Of a stretch of 64,000 nt of DNA, positions 42,936 to 51,740 are shown one piece after another. Each line of letters starts with the position of its first letter. Positions within the stretch are counted from its first letter, which is position 1. Source of the stretch: Kribbella sp. VKM Ac-2569 (lineage in GTDB: Bacteria > Actinomycetota > Actinomycetes > Propionibacteriales > Kribbellaceae); the NCBI RefSeq assembly GCF_004216905.1, contig NZ_SGXJ01000002.1, positions 1-64,000 of the forward strand, written 5' to 3'. The translations under genes were made by a program, and so were the position numbers. The notes beneath the pieces were generated by a model that worked only from the letters and a program-made list of their open reading frames with translations, made no database searches and was not told the origin of the DNA.

Positions 42936-42985
42936 ATAAACCGGTATAGCTCCCGAACTATCCACATCGTAGAATCCGCTGTCAA
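42936..42985 (-). promoter_or_regulatory. Promoter and LacI operator of the sugar-transport operon
   Basis: On the minus strand TTGACA (42985-42980), 17 bases and GATAGT (42962-42957) form a strong promoter. The dyad ATAAACCGGTATA (42936-42949) lies right at or after the expected start point. It has the AAACCGGT core typical of LacI-family operators and matches the site before the glycoside hydrolase gene. Confidence 0.7.
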
Positions 42986-43002
42986 GGGCAGGAGGTATCA
43001 CG

Positions 43003-44019
43003 ATGGCGAGACCGACGATCGCTGACATCGCGACCAGGGCCGGGGTGTCCAAGGGTGCGGTGTCGTTCGCGCTGAACGGGCGGCCGGGGGTCAGCGACGC
43101 GACCCGCGAGCGGATCCTGAAGATCGCCGAGCAGATGAGCTGGCGGCCGCACAGTGCGGCGCGCGCGCTCGGGGCGTCGCGGGTCGACTCGGTCGGCATG
43201 GTGATCGCACGGCCGGCCCGGACGCTCGGGGTCGAGCCGTTCTTCGCGCACCTGCTGTCCGGCGTGCAGTCGGGGCTGTCGGCGGAGTCGATCTCACTGC
43301 AGCTGCTGATCGTCGAGGACACCGCGGCCGAGATCGAGGTGTACCGACGGTGGGCGTCGGAGCACCGGGTCGACGGTGTGATCCTGGTCGACCTGACCGT
43401 GAAGGACCCGCGGGTCGACGAGCTCAAGGCACTCGAACTGCCGGCCGTGGTGATCGGCGGCCGCGGCGGCAAGGGCGCGCTCGCCTCGGTCTGGGCCGAC
43501 GACCGCGACGCGATGCTCTCGATCGTCGAATACCTGGCCGCCCTCGGCCATCGCCGGATCGCCCACGTCGCCGGTACGCCGAACTTCCAGCACACGCAGC
43601 GCCGGATCCGTGCCCTCCGCGACGCCGCGCCCCGGCTCGGCCTGGTCGACGCCCCCTCGCTGACCACGGACTTCAGCGACGCGGAGGGCGCCGCGATCAC
43701 CCGCAAGCTGCTGTCCCAGTCCGATCGCCCGACCGCGATCGTCTACGACAGCGACGTGATGGCGGTCGCCGGCCTCGGCGTCGCGATGGAGATGGGCGTC
43801 TCGGTGCCCGGCGACCTGTCGATCGTCGCGTTCGACGACTCGATCCTCACCCAGCTCATGCATCCCGCGCTGACGGCCCTGTCCCGCGACACGTTCGACT
43901 TCGGCCGCCAGGCCGCCGAGGTCCTTCTCGAGACCATCGCCGACCCCGCCACCGTCGTGAACCGCCGCACCCCCGACCCGGTCCTCACGGTCCGCGAGTC
44001 CACCGCGCCTCCCCGCTGA
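43003..44019 (+). CDS. LacI-family transcriptional regulator
   Basis: This 338-residue repressor has the LacI HTH at the N-terminus (TIADIATRAGVSKGAVSFALNGRPGVSDATRERI, about 5-38 in family order) and hinge, then a periplasmic-binding-protein-like ligand domain from about 60. The typical ends MAVAGLGVAMEMGVSVPGDLSIVAFDD and GRQAAEVLLETI are present. AGGAGG precedes the ATG. It is divergent from the transport operon and followed by the hydrolase, and the AAACCG dyads at both promoters indicate it controls them. Confidence 0.93.
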   Translation: MARPTIADIATRAGVSKGAVSFALNGRPGVSDATRERILKIAEQMSWRPHSAARALGASRVDSVGMVIARPARTLGVEPFFAHLLSGVQSGLSAESISLQLLIVEDTAAEIEVYRRWASEHRVDGVILVDLTVKDPRVDELKALELPAVVIGGRGGKGALASVWADDRDAMLSIVEYLAALGHRRIAHVAGTPNFQHTQRRIRALRDAAPRLGLVDAPSLTTDFSDAEGAAITRKLLSQSDRPTAIVYDSDVMAVAGLGVAMEMGVSVPGDLSIVAFDDSILTQLMHPALTALSRDTFDFGRQAAEVLLETIADPATVVNRRTPDPVLTVRESTAPPR

Positions 44020-44031
44020 CCCGGACCGCAG

Positions 44032-44061
44032 TTGCTCTTCTGGCCTAAACCGATTTAGCAT
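44032..44061 (+). promoter_or_regulatory. Promoter and LacI operator of the glycoside hydrolase gene
   Basis: TTGCTC (44032-44037), an 18-base spacer and TAGCAT (44056-44061) precede the ATG by 7 bases, so the mRNA should be leaderless. The dyad CTAAACCGATTTAG (44045-44058) sits between the two promoter elements and matches the site at 42936. Confidence 0.7.
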
Positions 44062-44068
44062 CCTCGGC

Positions 44069-45235
44069 ATGGCTTCGGAGACCGTCACGCCCCGGTTCGG
44101 TGCGAACTATGTTCCCTCGGCGGGATGGTTCTACAGCTGGCTGGACTACGACGGCGACGCGGTACGGCGGGACTTCGCGGACCTGGCCGGGATGGGTCTG
44201 GACCACGTCCGGGTGTTCCCCGTCTGGCCGTGGATCCAGCCGAACCGGGCGATCATCCGCGAGCAGGCGATCGCCAACCTGCTGGACACGATCGACGCCG
44301 CCGCGGAGCACGGCCTGACCGTCGCGGTCGACCTGATCCAGGGACACCTGTCCAGCTTCGACTTCCTCCCGTCGTGGGTGCTGACCTGGCACAAGAGCAG
44401 CCTGTTCGAGGGCAGCGCGGTCCGCGACGGTCTCACGGCGTACGTCGATGCCGTGGCGCGCGCGGTCGCGACGAAGCCGAACGTCTTCGCGATCACGCTC
44501 GGCAACGAGGTCAACAACCTCTGGCCGGACAGCTCGACCACGCCCGAGACCTCGGCCGCGTGGGCGCAGGAACTGTTGACCACGCTGAAGAAGGCGGCAC
44601 CCGACGTACTCGCCCTGCACTCGGTCTTCGACGACGCCTGGTACAAGGGCGACCATCCGTTCCACCCCGTCGACGCGGTGGACCTGGGTGATCTGACCAC
44701 TGTCCACTCGTGGGTTTTCAACGGGGTCTCACGAGTGGACGGTCCCCTGGGTCCGGCCACCCTCACCCACGCCGACTACCTGATCGAGCTCGCGAGGGCC
44801 ACGGCCCTCGAGCACGACCGCCTCGTCTGGCTGCAGGAGATCGGCGTACCGGGACCCGATATCCCCGTCGATCTGCAGGCCGAGTTCACCCGGCGGACCG
44901 TCGAGACCGTCCTGCCGAACCCGGCCCTGTACGGCGTGACGTGGTGGTCCTCGCACGACATCGACCGGCGGCTGCTCGACTTCCCGGACCGCGAGTACGA
45001 CCTCGGCCTGTTCACGGTCGATCACCAGCGCAAACCGGCCGCGCAGGCGCTCGCCGACGTGATCGCCGAGGTGCGGGCGAACGGCGTGATGCAGCAGGAA
45101 GCCACCACGCTGACCGCGCCGATCAACCTCCGCACCGAGCCGGGACGTCGCGCGGAAGTTGCCCCCGGCAGCGAATTCCACCTGCAGTGGGTCGAGGCCC
45201 GCGGCAACGGACCGGTGCGAATCGCCCTGCCCTGA
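44069..45235 (+). CDS. Cytoplasmic glycoside hydrolase, clan GH-A (GH5-like)
   Basis: This 388-residue (beta/alpha)8 hydrolase has the acid/base glutamate E147 in LGNEVNN and the nucleophile E257 in WLQEIGVP, the two-glutamate layout of clan GH-A retaining enzymes. GANYVPSAGWFYSW opens the barrel, and a small beta domain ends the protein. There is no signal peptide, so it should cut imported oligosaccharides. Linkage specificity (mannan, glucan or other beta-glycan) cannot be read. It follows the lacI-type gene under its own repressed promoter. Confidence 0.82.
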   Translation: MASETVTPRFGANYVPSAGWFYSWLDYDGDAVRRDFADLAGMGLDHVRVFPVWPWIQPNRAIIREQAIANLLDTIDAAAEHGLTVAVDLIQGHLSSFDFLPSWVLTWHKSSLFEGSAVRDGLTAYVDAVARAVATKPNVFAITLGNEVNNLWPDSSTTPETSAAWAQELLTTLKKAAPDVLALHSVFDDAWYKGDHPFHPVDAVDLGDLTTVHSWVFNGVSRVDGPLGPATLTHADYLIELARATALEHDRLVWLQEIGVPGPDIPVDLQAEFTRRTVETVLPNPALYGVTWWSSHDIDRRLLDFPDREYDLGLFTVDHQRKPAAQALADVIAEVRANGVMQQEATTLTAPINLRTEPGRRAEVAPGSEFHLQWVEARGNGPVRIALP

Positions 45236-45260
45236 ACACGATCTACACGTGACCGGTCTT

Positions 45261-45357
45261 GCAGCTCGACAGTACGTATAGATCCACCGCACTATCAATT
45301 GCGAGTCCGCTGAGCGTGCGGCATGCCAGCGGGTCACGACACCTCCTGTCGAGCTGC
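45261..45357. repeat. 12-base inverted repeat pair
   Basis: GCAGCTCGACAG (45261-45272) and its exact complement (45346-45357) flank 73 bases between convergent genes. It could be a long-loop hairpin or the remnant of a small inverted-repeat element. No duplication of target bases is visible. Confidence 0.4.
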
Positions 45358-45387
45358 CGACCAAGCGTCTACCGACGCGCCGCGCTC

Positions 45388-45480
45388 CTCCCCAAACCAG
45401 TTTGGGGAGCGTCTGCGAAGAAACCGGGGAGTCCTACCTCCCCGATTTGGGTGGCAAGACTCCCCAAACCGGTTTGGGGA
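45388..45480. repeat. Cluster of three palindromes
   Basis: CTCCCCAAAC-CA-GTTTGGGGAG (45388-45409) and TCCCCAAACCGGTTTGGGGA (45461-45480) are two near-identical perfect dyads. Between them lies CGGGGAG-N6-CTCCCCG (45425-45444), extendable by AAA/TTT. The cores AAACCAGTTT and AAACCGGTTT match the LacI operators at 42936 and 44045. The cluster sits between convergent genes, so terminators are an alternative reading. Confidence 0.7.
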
Positions 45481-45509
45481 TCACGAGCCGACCGATTCTT
45501 GATGGGGCA

Positions 45510-46226
45510 CTAGTGCTGCTTGGCGATCAGTACGTCGATGCCGTCGAGGATGCGGGCGAGCCCGAACTCGAGGTCGTCGTCGAGTTCGTCCTCGTACTCC
45601 TGGTTGAGGTAGAGCGACACCAACGTCGGATACCCGCCCTCCATCAGCCGCGGGACGAGGAACTGGCCGACCTGCTCCGCCTGCACCGGCGTGCGGTCGC
45701 TCGCCCCCAGCTGCCGCGCCAGGCCGGCGTAGTTCCGCGCGTACCCGTCCAGCAGCACCAGGCATCCGAGGTTGTCGTGCTGACTGAGCCCGGTCTCCGC
45801 CAGCGCCGCTAGCATCACCTCGACCCAGCGCAGCAGGTTCGGAGTGACAGGCGCGCCACGGACCGGTACGTCGAGCAGCCACGGGCGGTCCTCGTACAAC
45901 TTGACCTGCGCATCCACCCACGCGATCGCCGCGGCACGCCAGCCGGACGGCAGTTCCGGCGGCAGCCCGACCGCCTTGTCGTGGACCAGAACGATCAGTT
46001 CTTCCTTGGACCGGACGTAGCGGTACATCGCGTTCGTCGTGACGCCGAGCTGCGCCGCGATCCGCTGCAGCGAGACCGCCTCGAACCCGTACCGGTCGCC
46101 GAACTCGATGCCGGTGGCCACGATCTGCTCGATCGACAGCGCCGGCTTCGGCCCGCGCCGCTGCACCGGCAGCACGCCCCACGAGAGGGCGAGCCCCGGC
46201 GGCAGGTCCGCGCGGTCGTCGGTCAT
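45510..46226 (-). CDS. TetR-family regulator
   Basis: This 238-residue regulator has an HTH (SIEQIVATGIEFGDRYGFEAVSLQRIAAQLGVTTNAMYRYVRSKEELI, about residues 30-78 in family order) and a TetR_C-type ligand domain. GGAGGT precedes the ATG at 46226. It diverges from the DUF1707-ABC-FtsX operon and probably controls it. The MLAALAE segment uses a CTA codon within a partial CTAGC motif (45802-45813). Confidence 0.85.
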   Translation of the reverse strand: MTDDRADLPPGLALSWGVLPVQRRGPKPALSIEQIVATGIEFGDRYGFEAVSLQRIAAQLGVTTNAMYRYVRSKEELIVLVHDKAVGLPPELPSGWRAAAIAWVDAQVKLYEDRPWLLDVPVRGAPVTPNLLRWVEVMLAALAETGLSQHDNLGCLVLLDGYARNYAGLARQLGASDRTPVQAEQVGQFLVPRLMEGGYPTLVSLYLNQEYEDELDDDLEFGLARILDGIDVLIAKQH

Positions 46227-46286
46227 ACCTCCATCCTGACGCACGCCGTACGCCGCCGAACAGGGGAGCTAGGTCCACCTCGGAAA

Positions 46287-46309
46287 CGGGTCCTGAGCAC
46301 CGGGACCCG
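46287..46309. promoter_or_regulatory. Possible TetR operator
   Basis: CGGGTCC-N9-GGACCCG is a perfect 7-base inverted repeat between the divergent TetR gene and the ABC export operon. Its position suits an operator, but no promoter elements were matched with confidence. Confidence 0.4.
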
Positions 46310-46380
46310 AAACTGTTCAACCCATACGCTGTTTCACATCGGAACCCCGCACCAGGACTTAGCCGAAAGGAACAGCTCTC

Positions 46381-46806
46381 ATGAACACGATCCTCGAACC
46401 CCTGTTGACGCCCGACCAGGTCCAGCTCTCCGGCGCCGACCGCCGAGCCGCGATCAGCAAGCTCGAAAGCGCCGTACGGCAGGCCGCACTCACCCCGTCA
46501 CAGGCGAGCGACCGCCAGGACCAGGTCCTCGCGGCCCGGACCCGCGGCGAACTGCGCACCATCCTGTCCGGTGTCGCGAACGCGGCCCCGCCCCGCGGGC
46601 TGACTGTGGCGCTCCAGGCCATCACCGGTGTCTGGCTGGTCGCCTGCGTGGTCCAGTTCGTGGTCTGGCTGGCGCTGGCGGTCTTCGGTCACTTCGACGG
46701 CCCGTGGTGGCTCTGGTCGGACCTCGGCCTCGGCGCGATCGTGGCGATCCTGTGGTGGACCAACGAGTCGTACCACCGCAAGTCCGACGTACTGGTCGCC
46801 CAGTGA
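46381..46806 (+). CDS. DUF1707-like membrane protein
   Basis: This 141-residue protein begins with a DUF1707/SHOCT-like region: LSGADRRAAISKLESAVRQAALTPSQASDRQDQVLAARTRGEL (about 16-60, family pattern of an alternating helical motif). Two membrane spans follow near 80-105 and 110-128. Such proteins often accompany transporters or signalling genes and lack a known biochemical role. AAAGGA lies 6-11 bases before the ATG. The stop overlaps the ABC gene start as GTGA. Confidence 0.75.
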   Translation: MNTILEPLLTPDQVQLSGADRRAAISKLESAVRQAALTPSQASDRQDQVLAARTRGELRTILSGVANAAPPRGLTVALQAITGVWLVACVVQFVVWLALAVFGHFDGPWWLWSDLGLGAIVAILWWTNESYHRKSDVLVAQ

Positions 46807-47552
46807 ACGCGCCCGTACGACTGACTGAGGTCCGTAAGGTCTACGGCACCGGCCCCGGCGCGGTCGACGCGCTGGCCGGTGTGACCTACGACTTCGCCTC
46901 CGGCACCTTCACCGCGGTGATGGGCCCGTCCGGCTCCGGCAAGAGCACACTGCTGCACTGCGCTGCCGGCCTCGACACCCCGACGACCGGTGACGTCCAA
47001 CTGGCCGGCCGGTCGCTGCACGGACTCGACGAGACGTCGCTGACCGAGCTGCGCCGCGAGCACGTCGCCTTCGTCTTCCAGTCCTTCAACCTGATGCCGG
47101 CGCTGACGGTGCGGCAGAACGTCGTACTCCCGATGACGCTGGCCGGCAAGCAGCCGGACGACGCCTGGGTGACCGAGGTCATCCAGGCGGTCGGTCTCGG
47201 CGAGCGCGTCAAGCATCGGCCGAGCGAGTTGTCCGGCGGTCAGCAGCAGCGGGTGGCGATCGCCCGGGCCCTCGCCGGACGGACCGCGATCACGTTCGCC
47301 GACGAGCCGACCGGCGCGCTGGACACCACCACCGCGCTCGAGGTCCTCACGCTGCTCCGCGACCAGTCCCGCCGGCTCGGTCAAACGATCGTGATGGTCA
47401 CCCACGACCCGGTCGCAGCGTCGTACGCCGATCGTGTCGTCTTCCTCGTCGACGGCCGGATCGTGTCCGAAGCCATCCACCCCACCGCCGAGGCCGTTGC
47501 CGCTGAGCTCGCCCAGCTGAGCACCGGCCGCCTCTCACCCACGGAGAGCTGA
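46803..47552 (+). CDS. ABC transporter ATP-binding protein (LolD/MacB-type)
   Basis: This 249-residue ATPase has Walker [10 protein letters not shown] (41-49), the signature LSGGQQQR (143-150) and Walker B with [12 protein letters not shown] (about 163-174). The H-loop is in [13 protein letters not shown]. It pairs with the FtsX-type permease next door, in the style of MacB/LolD systems that move peptides, lipids or drugs. The GTG start is coupled to the DUF1707 gene. Confidence 0.93.
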   Translation: MNAPVRLTEVRKVYGTGPGAVDALAGVTYDFASGTFTAVMGPSGSGKSTLLHCAAGLDTPTTGDVQLAGRSLHGLDETSLTELRREHVAFVFQSFNLMPALTVRQNVVLPMTLAGKQPDDAWVTEVIQAVGLGERVKHRPSELSGGQQQRVAIARALAGRTAITFADEPTGALDTTTALEVLTLLRDQSRRLGQTIVMVTHDPVAASYADRVVFLVDGRIVSEAIHPTAEAVAAELAQLSTGRLSPTES

Positions 47553-47555
47553 CCC

Positions 47556-50018
47556 ATGTTCCGCCTCGCCGTCACCACCCTGCGGTACCGGACCGCCGCC
47601 TTCCTCGCGATCTTCGTCGCGGTCGTGCTCGGCGGGGCGCTGCTCAGCGCCGCCGGCGGCCTGCTCGAGACCGGGCTGCGCCTGAACGCCCCACCCCAAC
47701 GACTGTCCGCGGCCCCGATCGTGGTCACCGGCGACCCGGCGTACCACCCACCGAACGGCAGCGGCTCCGCCGCCTTCCCGGAACGCCACCGCGTCGACCC
47801 GGCCCTGCTCACCAAGCTCACCACCACACCTGGCGTCGCCAAGGCCGTCCCCGACCGCTCCTTCCCCGCCGTCATCACGTCACGCGGCACGTCTGGTACG
47901 ACGCTTGCGGGGCACGGCTGGACGTCCGCGGCGTTGACGCCGTACCAGTTGACTGCCGGCCATGCTCCTCGCAGTGGGCAGGTAGTGCTCGACCAGCGAC
48001 TGGCCGGCACCGCGAAGCCGGGCGACCGGGTAACGGTCACCGTCAGCGGGACGCCCCGCACCTACACCCTGGCGGGTATCGCGGTCGCCCAGCACCAGGT
48101 CGACGTACCGCCGGTGTTCTTCGCCGACGCGGACGTCCCGGAGGGTCTGGATGCGATCGGGGTGTTCCCCGCGGACGGAACCTCGGTACGAGATCTCGCG
48201 AAGCGGCTCGACCTGCCGACGGGTGTGAAGGCGTTCACGGGAGACGAGCGTGGCGTCGCGGAGTTCTCCGGGATCGCGACCGGTCTGCCGCTGATCATCA
48301 TGTCCGGCGTCTTCGGTGGGATGGTGGCTGTGGTGATGGCGCTCGTGGTCTCGGCCACGATCGGGCTGTCGGTGCGCCAGCGGCGCCGCGAACTGGCGTT
48401 GCTCCGGGCCAGCGGTGCGACCCCGCGCCAGGTCGCCAAGATGGTGATTGCCGAGACGATGGTGGTTGGTCTGATCGGGCTCGTGCTCGGGCTGCTGTGC
48501 GGCCGGATCGCCGGCACCTGGATCTTCGGGATGCTGGCCGACGGCGGGATCGTGCCGTCACAGTTGCGGCTCGACCAAGGTCCGCTGCCGTTCGCCGGCG
48601 CTGCCGTCCTCACGTTCGCCGTACTGCGGGTGACCGTCGGTTTCGCCGCCGGACGGGCCGCCCGGATCCGCCCGATCCAGGCGCTGGCCGAGGCCGCCGT
48701 ACCGCAGGTGGCGCTGAGCCGGGTGCGGATCCTCATCGGTCTCGTCTTCGCAGGTGCGACGGCGGCGATCGCCTTGTCCACACCGTTCATGGGCCCGGCC
48801 AACGCTGCGGCGATCGGTGGACCGGCCGGCCTGACCGGATCGATCGCGGTCGCGGTCCTCGCGCCGCTGGTGATCCAGCGGGCGCTGATCCCCCGCATCA
48901 CGCGGCTGGTCGAGAAGCGCGGGACCAGCGGAACGCTCGCGGTGATCAACCTGCGGGTCCGTGCGGTCCAGTTCGGCGCGATCCTGATCCCGATCACCAT
49001 CGCCACGGCGATTGCCCTCGGCAACATCTACTCGCAGACCACACAGCAGCAGGCCGCCGTCGACGCGTTCACCAAGAACCTGTCCGGCGACGTGGTGATC
49101 ACGTCCACCGCGGGCGGCATCCCGGCGTCGCTGACCGACTCGGCCCGGTCGATGCCGGGTGTCACCGCTGTGTCGGAGGTGGTCCGCAGCAAGGGCTGGA
49201 TCGAGGAGCCGTACGACAAGTCGCACACCAGCGACGCCTGGCCGCTGCTCGGCCTGAGCGGTCCGGTCTACACGGGCAAGGTGAAGAAGGGGTCGCTGGA
49301 CGACCTGACTGGTGACACCGTCGCGCTCCCGCCGGGTACGGCGAAGAAGCTCAAGGTCGGCGTCGGCTCGGAGATCGGCCTGCGTCTCGGCGACAACGCC
49401 CTGGTCAAGGTCAAGGTGGTCGCCCTCGCCGAGGGTCCTTCCGGCTACGAGTCTCTCCTGCTGCCCGCGCAACTGCTCGCCGCGCACACGACCAGCGGCC
49501 TGCCCAGCCAGCTCCTGCTGAAGACCGACAACAAGCTGCACCCAGACCTGTCGAAGTGGCCGGGTACGACGATCGGTGGACGCGAACTGCTCAGTGAAGG
49601 CTTGGACACCGGGCTCGGCGTGGACGCGTGGATCGGCTATCTGCTCGCCGCCATCGCAGTCGCGTACACAGCCATCGCGTCGATCAACACGATCGCCGTC
49701 GCGGTGCTGGACCGGCGGCGCGAGTTCGGGCTGCAGCGACTGACCGGGTCGACGCGGCGCGAAGTGTCCCGGATGCTCCGCTTGGAGGGCGTGCTCATCG
49801 CGGCGCTCGGACTGGTCGCCGGGCTGGTCACCGCAGCGTTCACCGTGTTCCCGATCGCGCTGGCGACCCGCGGCTGGCCGATCCCCTCCGGACCGGTCTG
49901 GATCGTGCTGATCTGGGTGGCCGTCGTCCTGCTCCTGGTCCTGCCGACGACCGCGATCACCGGCCGGATCGCGATGCGCTCCAAGCCGATGGACGCCCTC
50001 GCCTCACCCGTCGGCTGA
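47556..50018 (+). CDS. FtsX-like ABC transporter permease
   Basis: This 820-residue permease has two FtsX-type membrane domains (about 255-375 and 700-815) and an extra four-span block at 385-480, giving about ten spans. Large extracytoplasmic loops lie between spans 1 and 2 and around 490-690. It starts 3 bases after the ATPase stop. Such actinobacterial exporters are often linked to antimicrobial-peptide or envelope-stress responses; that role is inference. Its end overlaps the convergent SseB-like gene by 15 bases. Confidence 0.88.
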   Translation: MFRLAVTTLRYRTAAFLAIFVAVVLGGALLSAAGGLLETGLRLNAPPQRLSAAPIVVTGDPAYHPPNGSGSAAFPERHRVDPALLTKLTTTPGVAKAVPDRSFPAVITSRGTSGTTLAGHGWTSAALTPYQLTAGHAPRSGQVVLDQRLAGTAKPGDRVTVTVSGTPRTYTLAGIAVAQHQVDVPPVFFADADVPEGLDAIGVFPADGTSVRDLAKRLDLPTGVKAFTGDERGVAEFSGIATGLPLIIMSGVFGGMVAVVMALVVSATIGLSVRQRRRELALLRASGATPRQVAKMVIAETMVVGLIGLVLGLLCGRIAGTWIFGMLADGGIVPSQLRLDQGPLPFAGAAVLTFAVLRVTVGFAAGRAARIRPIQALAEAAVPQVALSRVRILIGLVFAGATAAIALSTPFMGPANAAAIGGPAGLTGSIAVAVLAPLVIQRALIPRITRLVEKRGTSGTLAVINLRVRAVQFGAILIPITIATAIALGNIYSQTTQQQAAVDAFTKNLSGDVVITSTAGGIPASLTDSARSMPGVTAVSEVVRSKGWIEEPYDKSHTSDAWPLLGLSGPVYTGKVKKGSLDDLTGDTVALPPGTAKKLKVGVGSEIGLRLGDNALVKVKVVALAEGPSGYESLLLPAQLLAAHTTSGLPSQLLLKTDNKLHPDLSKWPGTTIGGRELLSEGLDTGLGVDAWIGYLLAAIAVAYTAIASINTIAVAVLDRRREFGLQRLTGSTRREVSRMLRLEGVLIAALGLVAGLVTAAFTVFPIALATRGWPIPSGPVWIVLIWVAVVLLLVLPTTAITGRIAMRSKPMDALASPVG

Positions 50019-50510
50019 CTCGATCCACGCGTAGCCGCCGTCTTCCAGTCGGATCACCTGGAAGCCGGCGGCCAAACGCCGTACGTCGTCGGTCTCGATC
50101 ACGCCCGCGGCCGGGCCGGCGACGTCCAGCACGATCGCAGCCGCGCCTTCCTGGATCGCCGCGGTGGCGACCAGCCGCGCCTGGGCCGGCATCGGGCGCG
50201 CCTCCGGACTCCAGCGGGCCAGGGCCTCGGTGCCCGTGAACGCGAGCAGCGCGTTCCGCCCGTCCTGTCCCTGGAGCAGCGCGACGGCCATGTCCGACGT
50301 CTTGTCGTGCGCCAGCCCGTTCTCGTCGTACTCCACCTCGCCCAGCATCGCGACCACCGGCACCAGCAGCCGTGCCTTGGTCAGCGCCGCCAGCACCGCT
50401 CCCCCGTCGCCGTCGGCGAGCGCCTGAGCCAGCGCCGGGTCCGCCGACCCATCGTCGTTGTCGAATCCGGTGAAAGCCAAACGCCGCTCTGGTGGTTGCA
50501 CGGCGCTCAT
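50004..50510 (-). CDS. SseB-family protein
   Basis: This 168-residue protein matches the SseB N-terminal domain pattern: LAQALADGDGGAVLAALTKARLLVPVVA, then LLQGQDGRNALLAFTGTEALARW and the DVAGPAAGVIE segment. Function in actinobacteria is unknown. It is soluble with no signal peptide. Its 3' end overlaps the FtsX-like gene. Confidence 0.75.
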   Translation of the reverse strand: MSAVQPPERRLAFTGFDNDDGSADPALAQALADGDGGAVLAALTKARLLVPVVAMLGEVEYDENGLAHDKTSDMAVALLQGQDGRNALLAFTGTEALARWSPEARPMPAQARLVATAAIQEGAAAIVLDVAGPAAGVIETDDVRRLAAGFQVIRLEDGGYAWIESADG

Positions 50511-50590
50511 TCTCCCCGGACTACGGTTTCAGGGGTGCGTCAGGGCTGTTCCCCTCTTGGATCACGCGCCAACTGTGCGAGCCTGGGTAT

Positions 50591-51079
50591 GTGCCTGACT
50601 TCAACGATTTGACGCTGCTGCCGTTCTGCGTAGGCCTCACGCTGCTCGGTCTGATCGGCTCGTGGTTCGCCTGGCGGCGACGCGGGATCGCGGCCGGCAC
50701 GCGCGGTGTGGCCTGGTCCCTGCTGCCGGTCTCGCTGTACCTGACCGGCCTGCTGGAACTGGTCTGGGACGTGGTCCGCTCCTCCGTGAGCTGGGTCACC
50801 CACCTGATCTTCTCGCCGACCGTGTGGGCCGGAGCCGCGCTGTTCGGCGTCTCGGTCGTGCTGTACGTCGTTTCCGGCGTCGCCCGCGGCCGCACTCCGA
50901 AGGCACCGAAGGAAAAGAAACCCGCCTCGCCCGCGGGTGAGCTCACCGCGACAGGTCCCGCACCTGCCTCGGCCGCTCCCGCCAAAGCTGCCAAGCCGTC
51001 AAAGGGGAAGGCGAAGCAGCCGGAATCGTCGGAGTTCGACGAGATCGAGGACATCCTGAAGCGCCATGGAATCAACTGA
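50591..51079 (+). CDS. Membrane protein of unknown function with lysine/alanine-rich tail
   Basis: This 162-residue protein is not recognised by family. It has three spans (about 9-28, 40-62 and 72-95) and then a cytoplasmic tail rich in Ala, Pro and Lys, ending in an acidic helix EFDEIEDILKRHGIN. The GTG at 50591 is chosen because the hydrophobic region begins right after it; no clear ribosome-binding site is seen. The stop overlaps the following kinase gene by 14 bases. Confidence 0.65.
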   Translation: MPDFNDLTLLPFCVGLTLLGLIGSWFAWRRRGIAAGTRGVAWSLLPVSLYLTGLLELVWDVVRSSVSWVTHLIFSPTVWAGAALFGVSVVLYVVSGVARGRTPKAPKEKKPASPAGELTATGPAPASAAPAKAAKPSKGKAKQPESSEFDEIEDILKRHGIN

Positions 51080-51740
51080 CAAGGCCCTTGACCAAGGCCC
51101 GAACCCCCTGACCATCGACTCGCTGCTGGACAACGTCCAGGCCGGCGCACCCCGCCTCGGCCGGACCAGGCTGATCGGTATCGACGGCCCCGCCGGATCC
51201 GGCAAGACGACCGTCGCCGCCGCCCTCGAGGCCCGGGCCAAGGCCCGCGACCTGAACACCTACGTCATCCACATGGACGACCTGTACGACGGCTGGGCCG
51301 GAGCCGAGCGTGGATTCGCCCTGCTCCGCGACCACGTCCTGCAACGGCTCGCCGACGGCCGCGAAGGACGTTACCGCCGATACGACTGGTACCAGCGCGC
51401 GTACGCCGAGCTGCACGTCGTACCGAACACCGTGGACCTGCTGATCGTCGAAGGTGTCACCGCCTGCGACCGGGACGCGGCGCACTGGCAGTCGCTGCGG
51501 CTCTGGGTCGAGACGTCGAACGAGGTCCGCCTGGACCGCGGCATCGAACGCGACGGCGAGGCCCTCCGCGACCACTGGCTGGAATGGATGCGCTGGGAAC
51601 GCGACCACTTCGCCGACCAGGCCACCCGCTCTCGCGCCCACGTGATCGTCGACGGCGCCCCGTCAACGCCCTTCGACCCCGCGCTCGAACTCGTCACGAA
51701 GTCAGTGGCACTACCCCCTCACGACTCAGCTGCTTCCTAG
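51066..51740 (+). CDS. Uridine kinase-like P-loop NTPase
   Basis: This 224-residue protein has Walker A GPAGSGKTT (41-49), then the uridine-kinase-type HMDDLYDGW block near 74-82 and LIVEGVTA. It resembles the udk/CoaA superfamily, which phosphorylates nucleosides or related small molecules. Its true substrate is not certain. The gene starts inside the membrane-protein gene and its stop overlaps the globin gene by 15 bases. Confidence 0.78.
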   Translation: MESTDKALDQGPNPLTIDSLLDNVQAGAPRLGRTRLIGIDGPAGSGKTTVAAALEARAKARDLNTYVIHMDDLYDGWAGAERGFALLRDHVLQRLADGREGRYRRYDWYQRAYAELHVVPNTVDLLIVEGVTACDRDAAHWQSLRLWVETSNEVRLDRGIERDGEALRDHWLEWMRWERDHFADQATRSRAHVIVDGAPSTPFDPALELVTKSVALPPHDSAAS

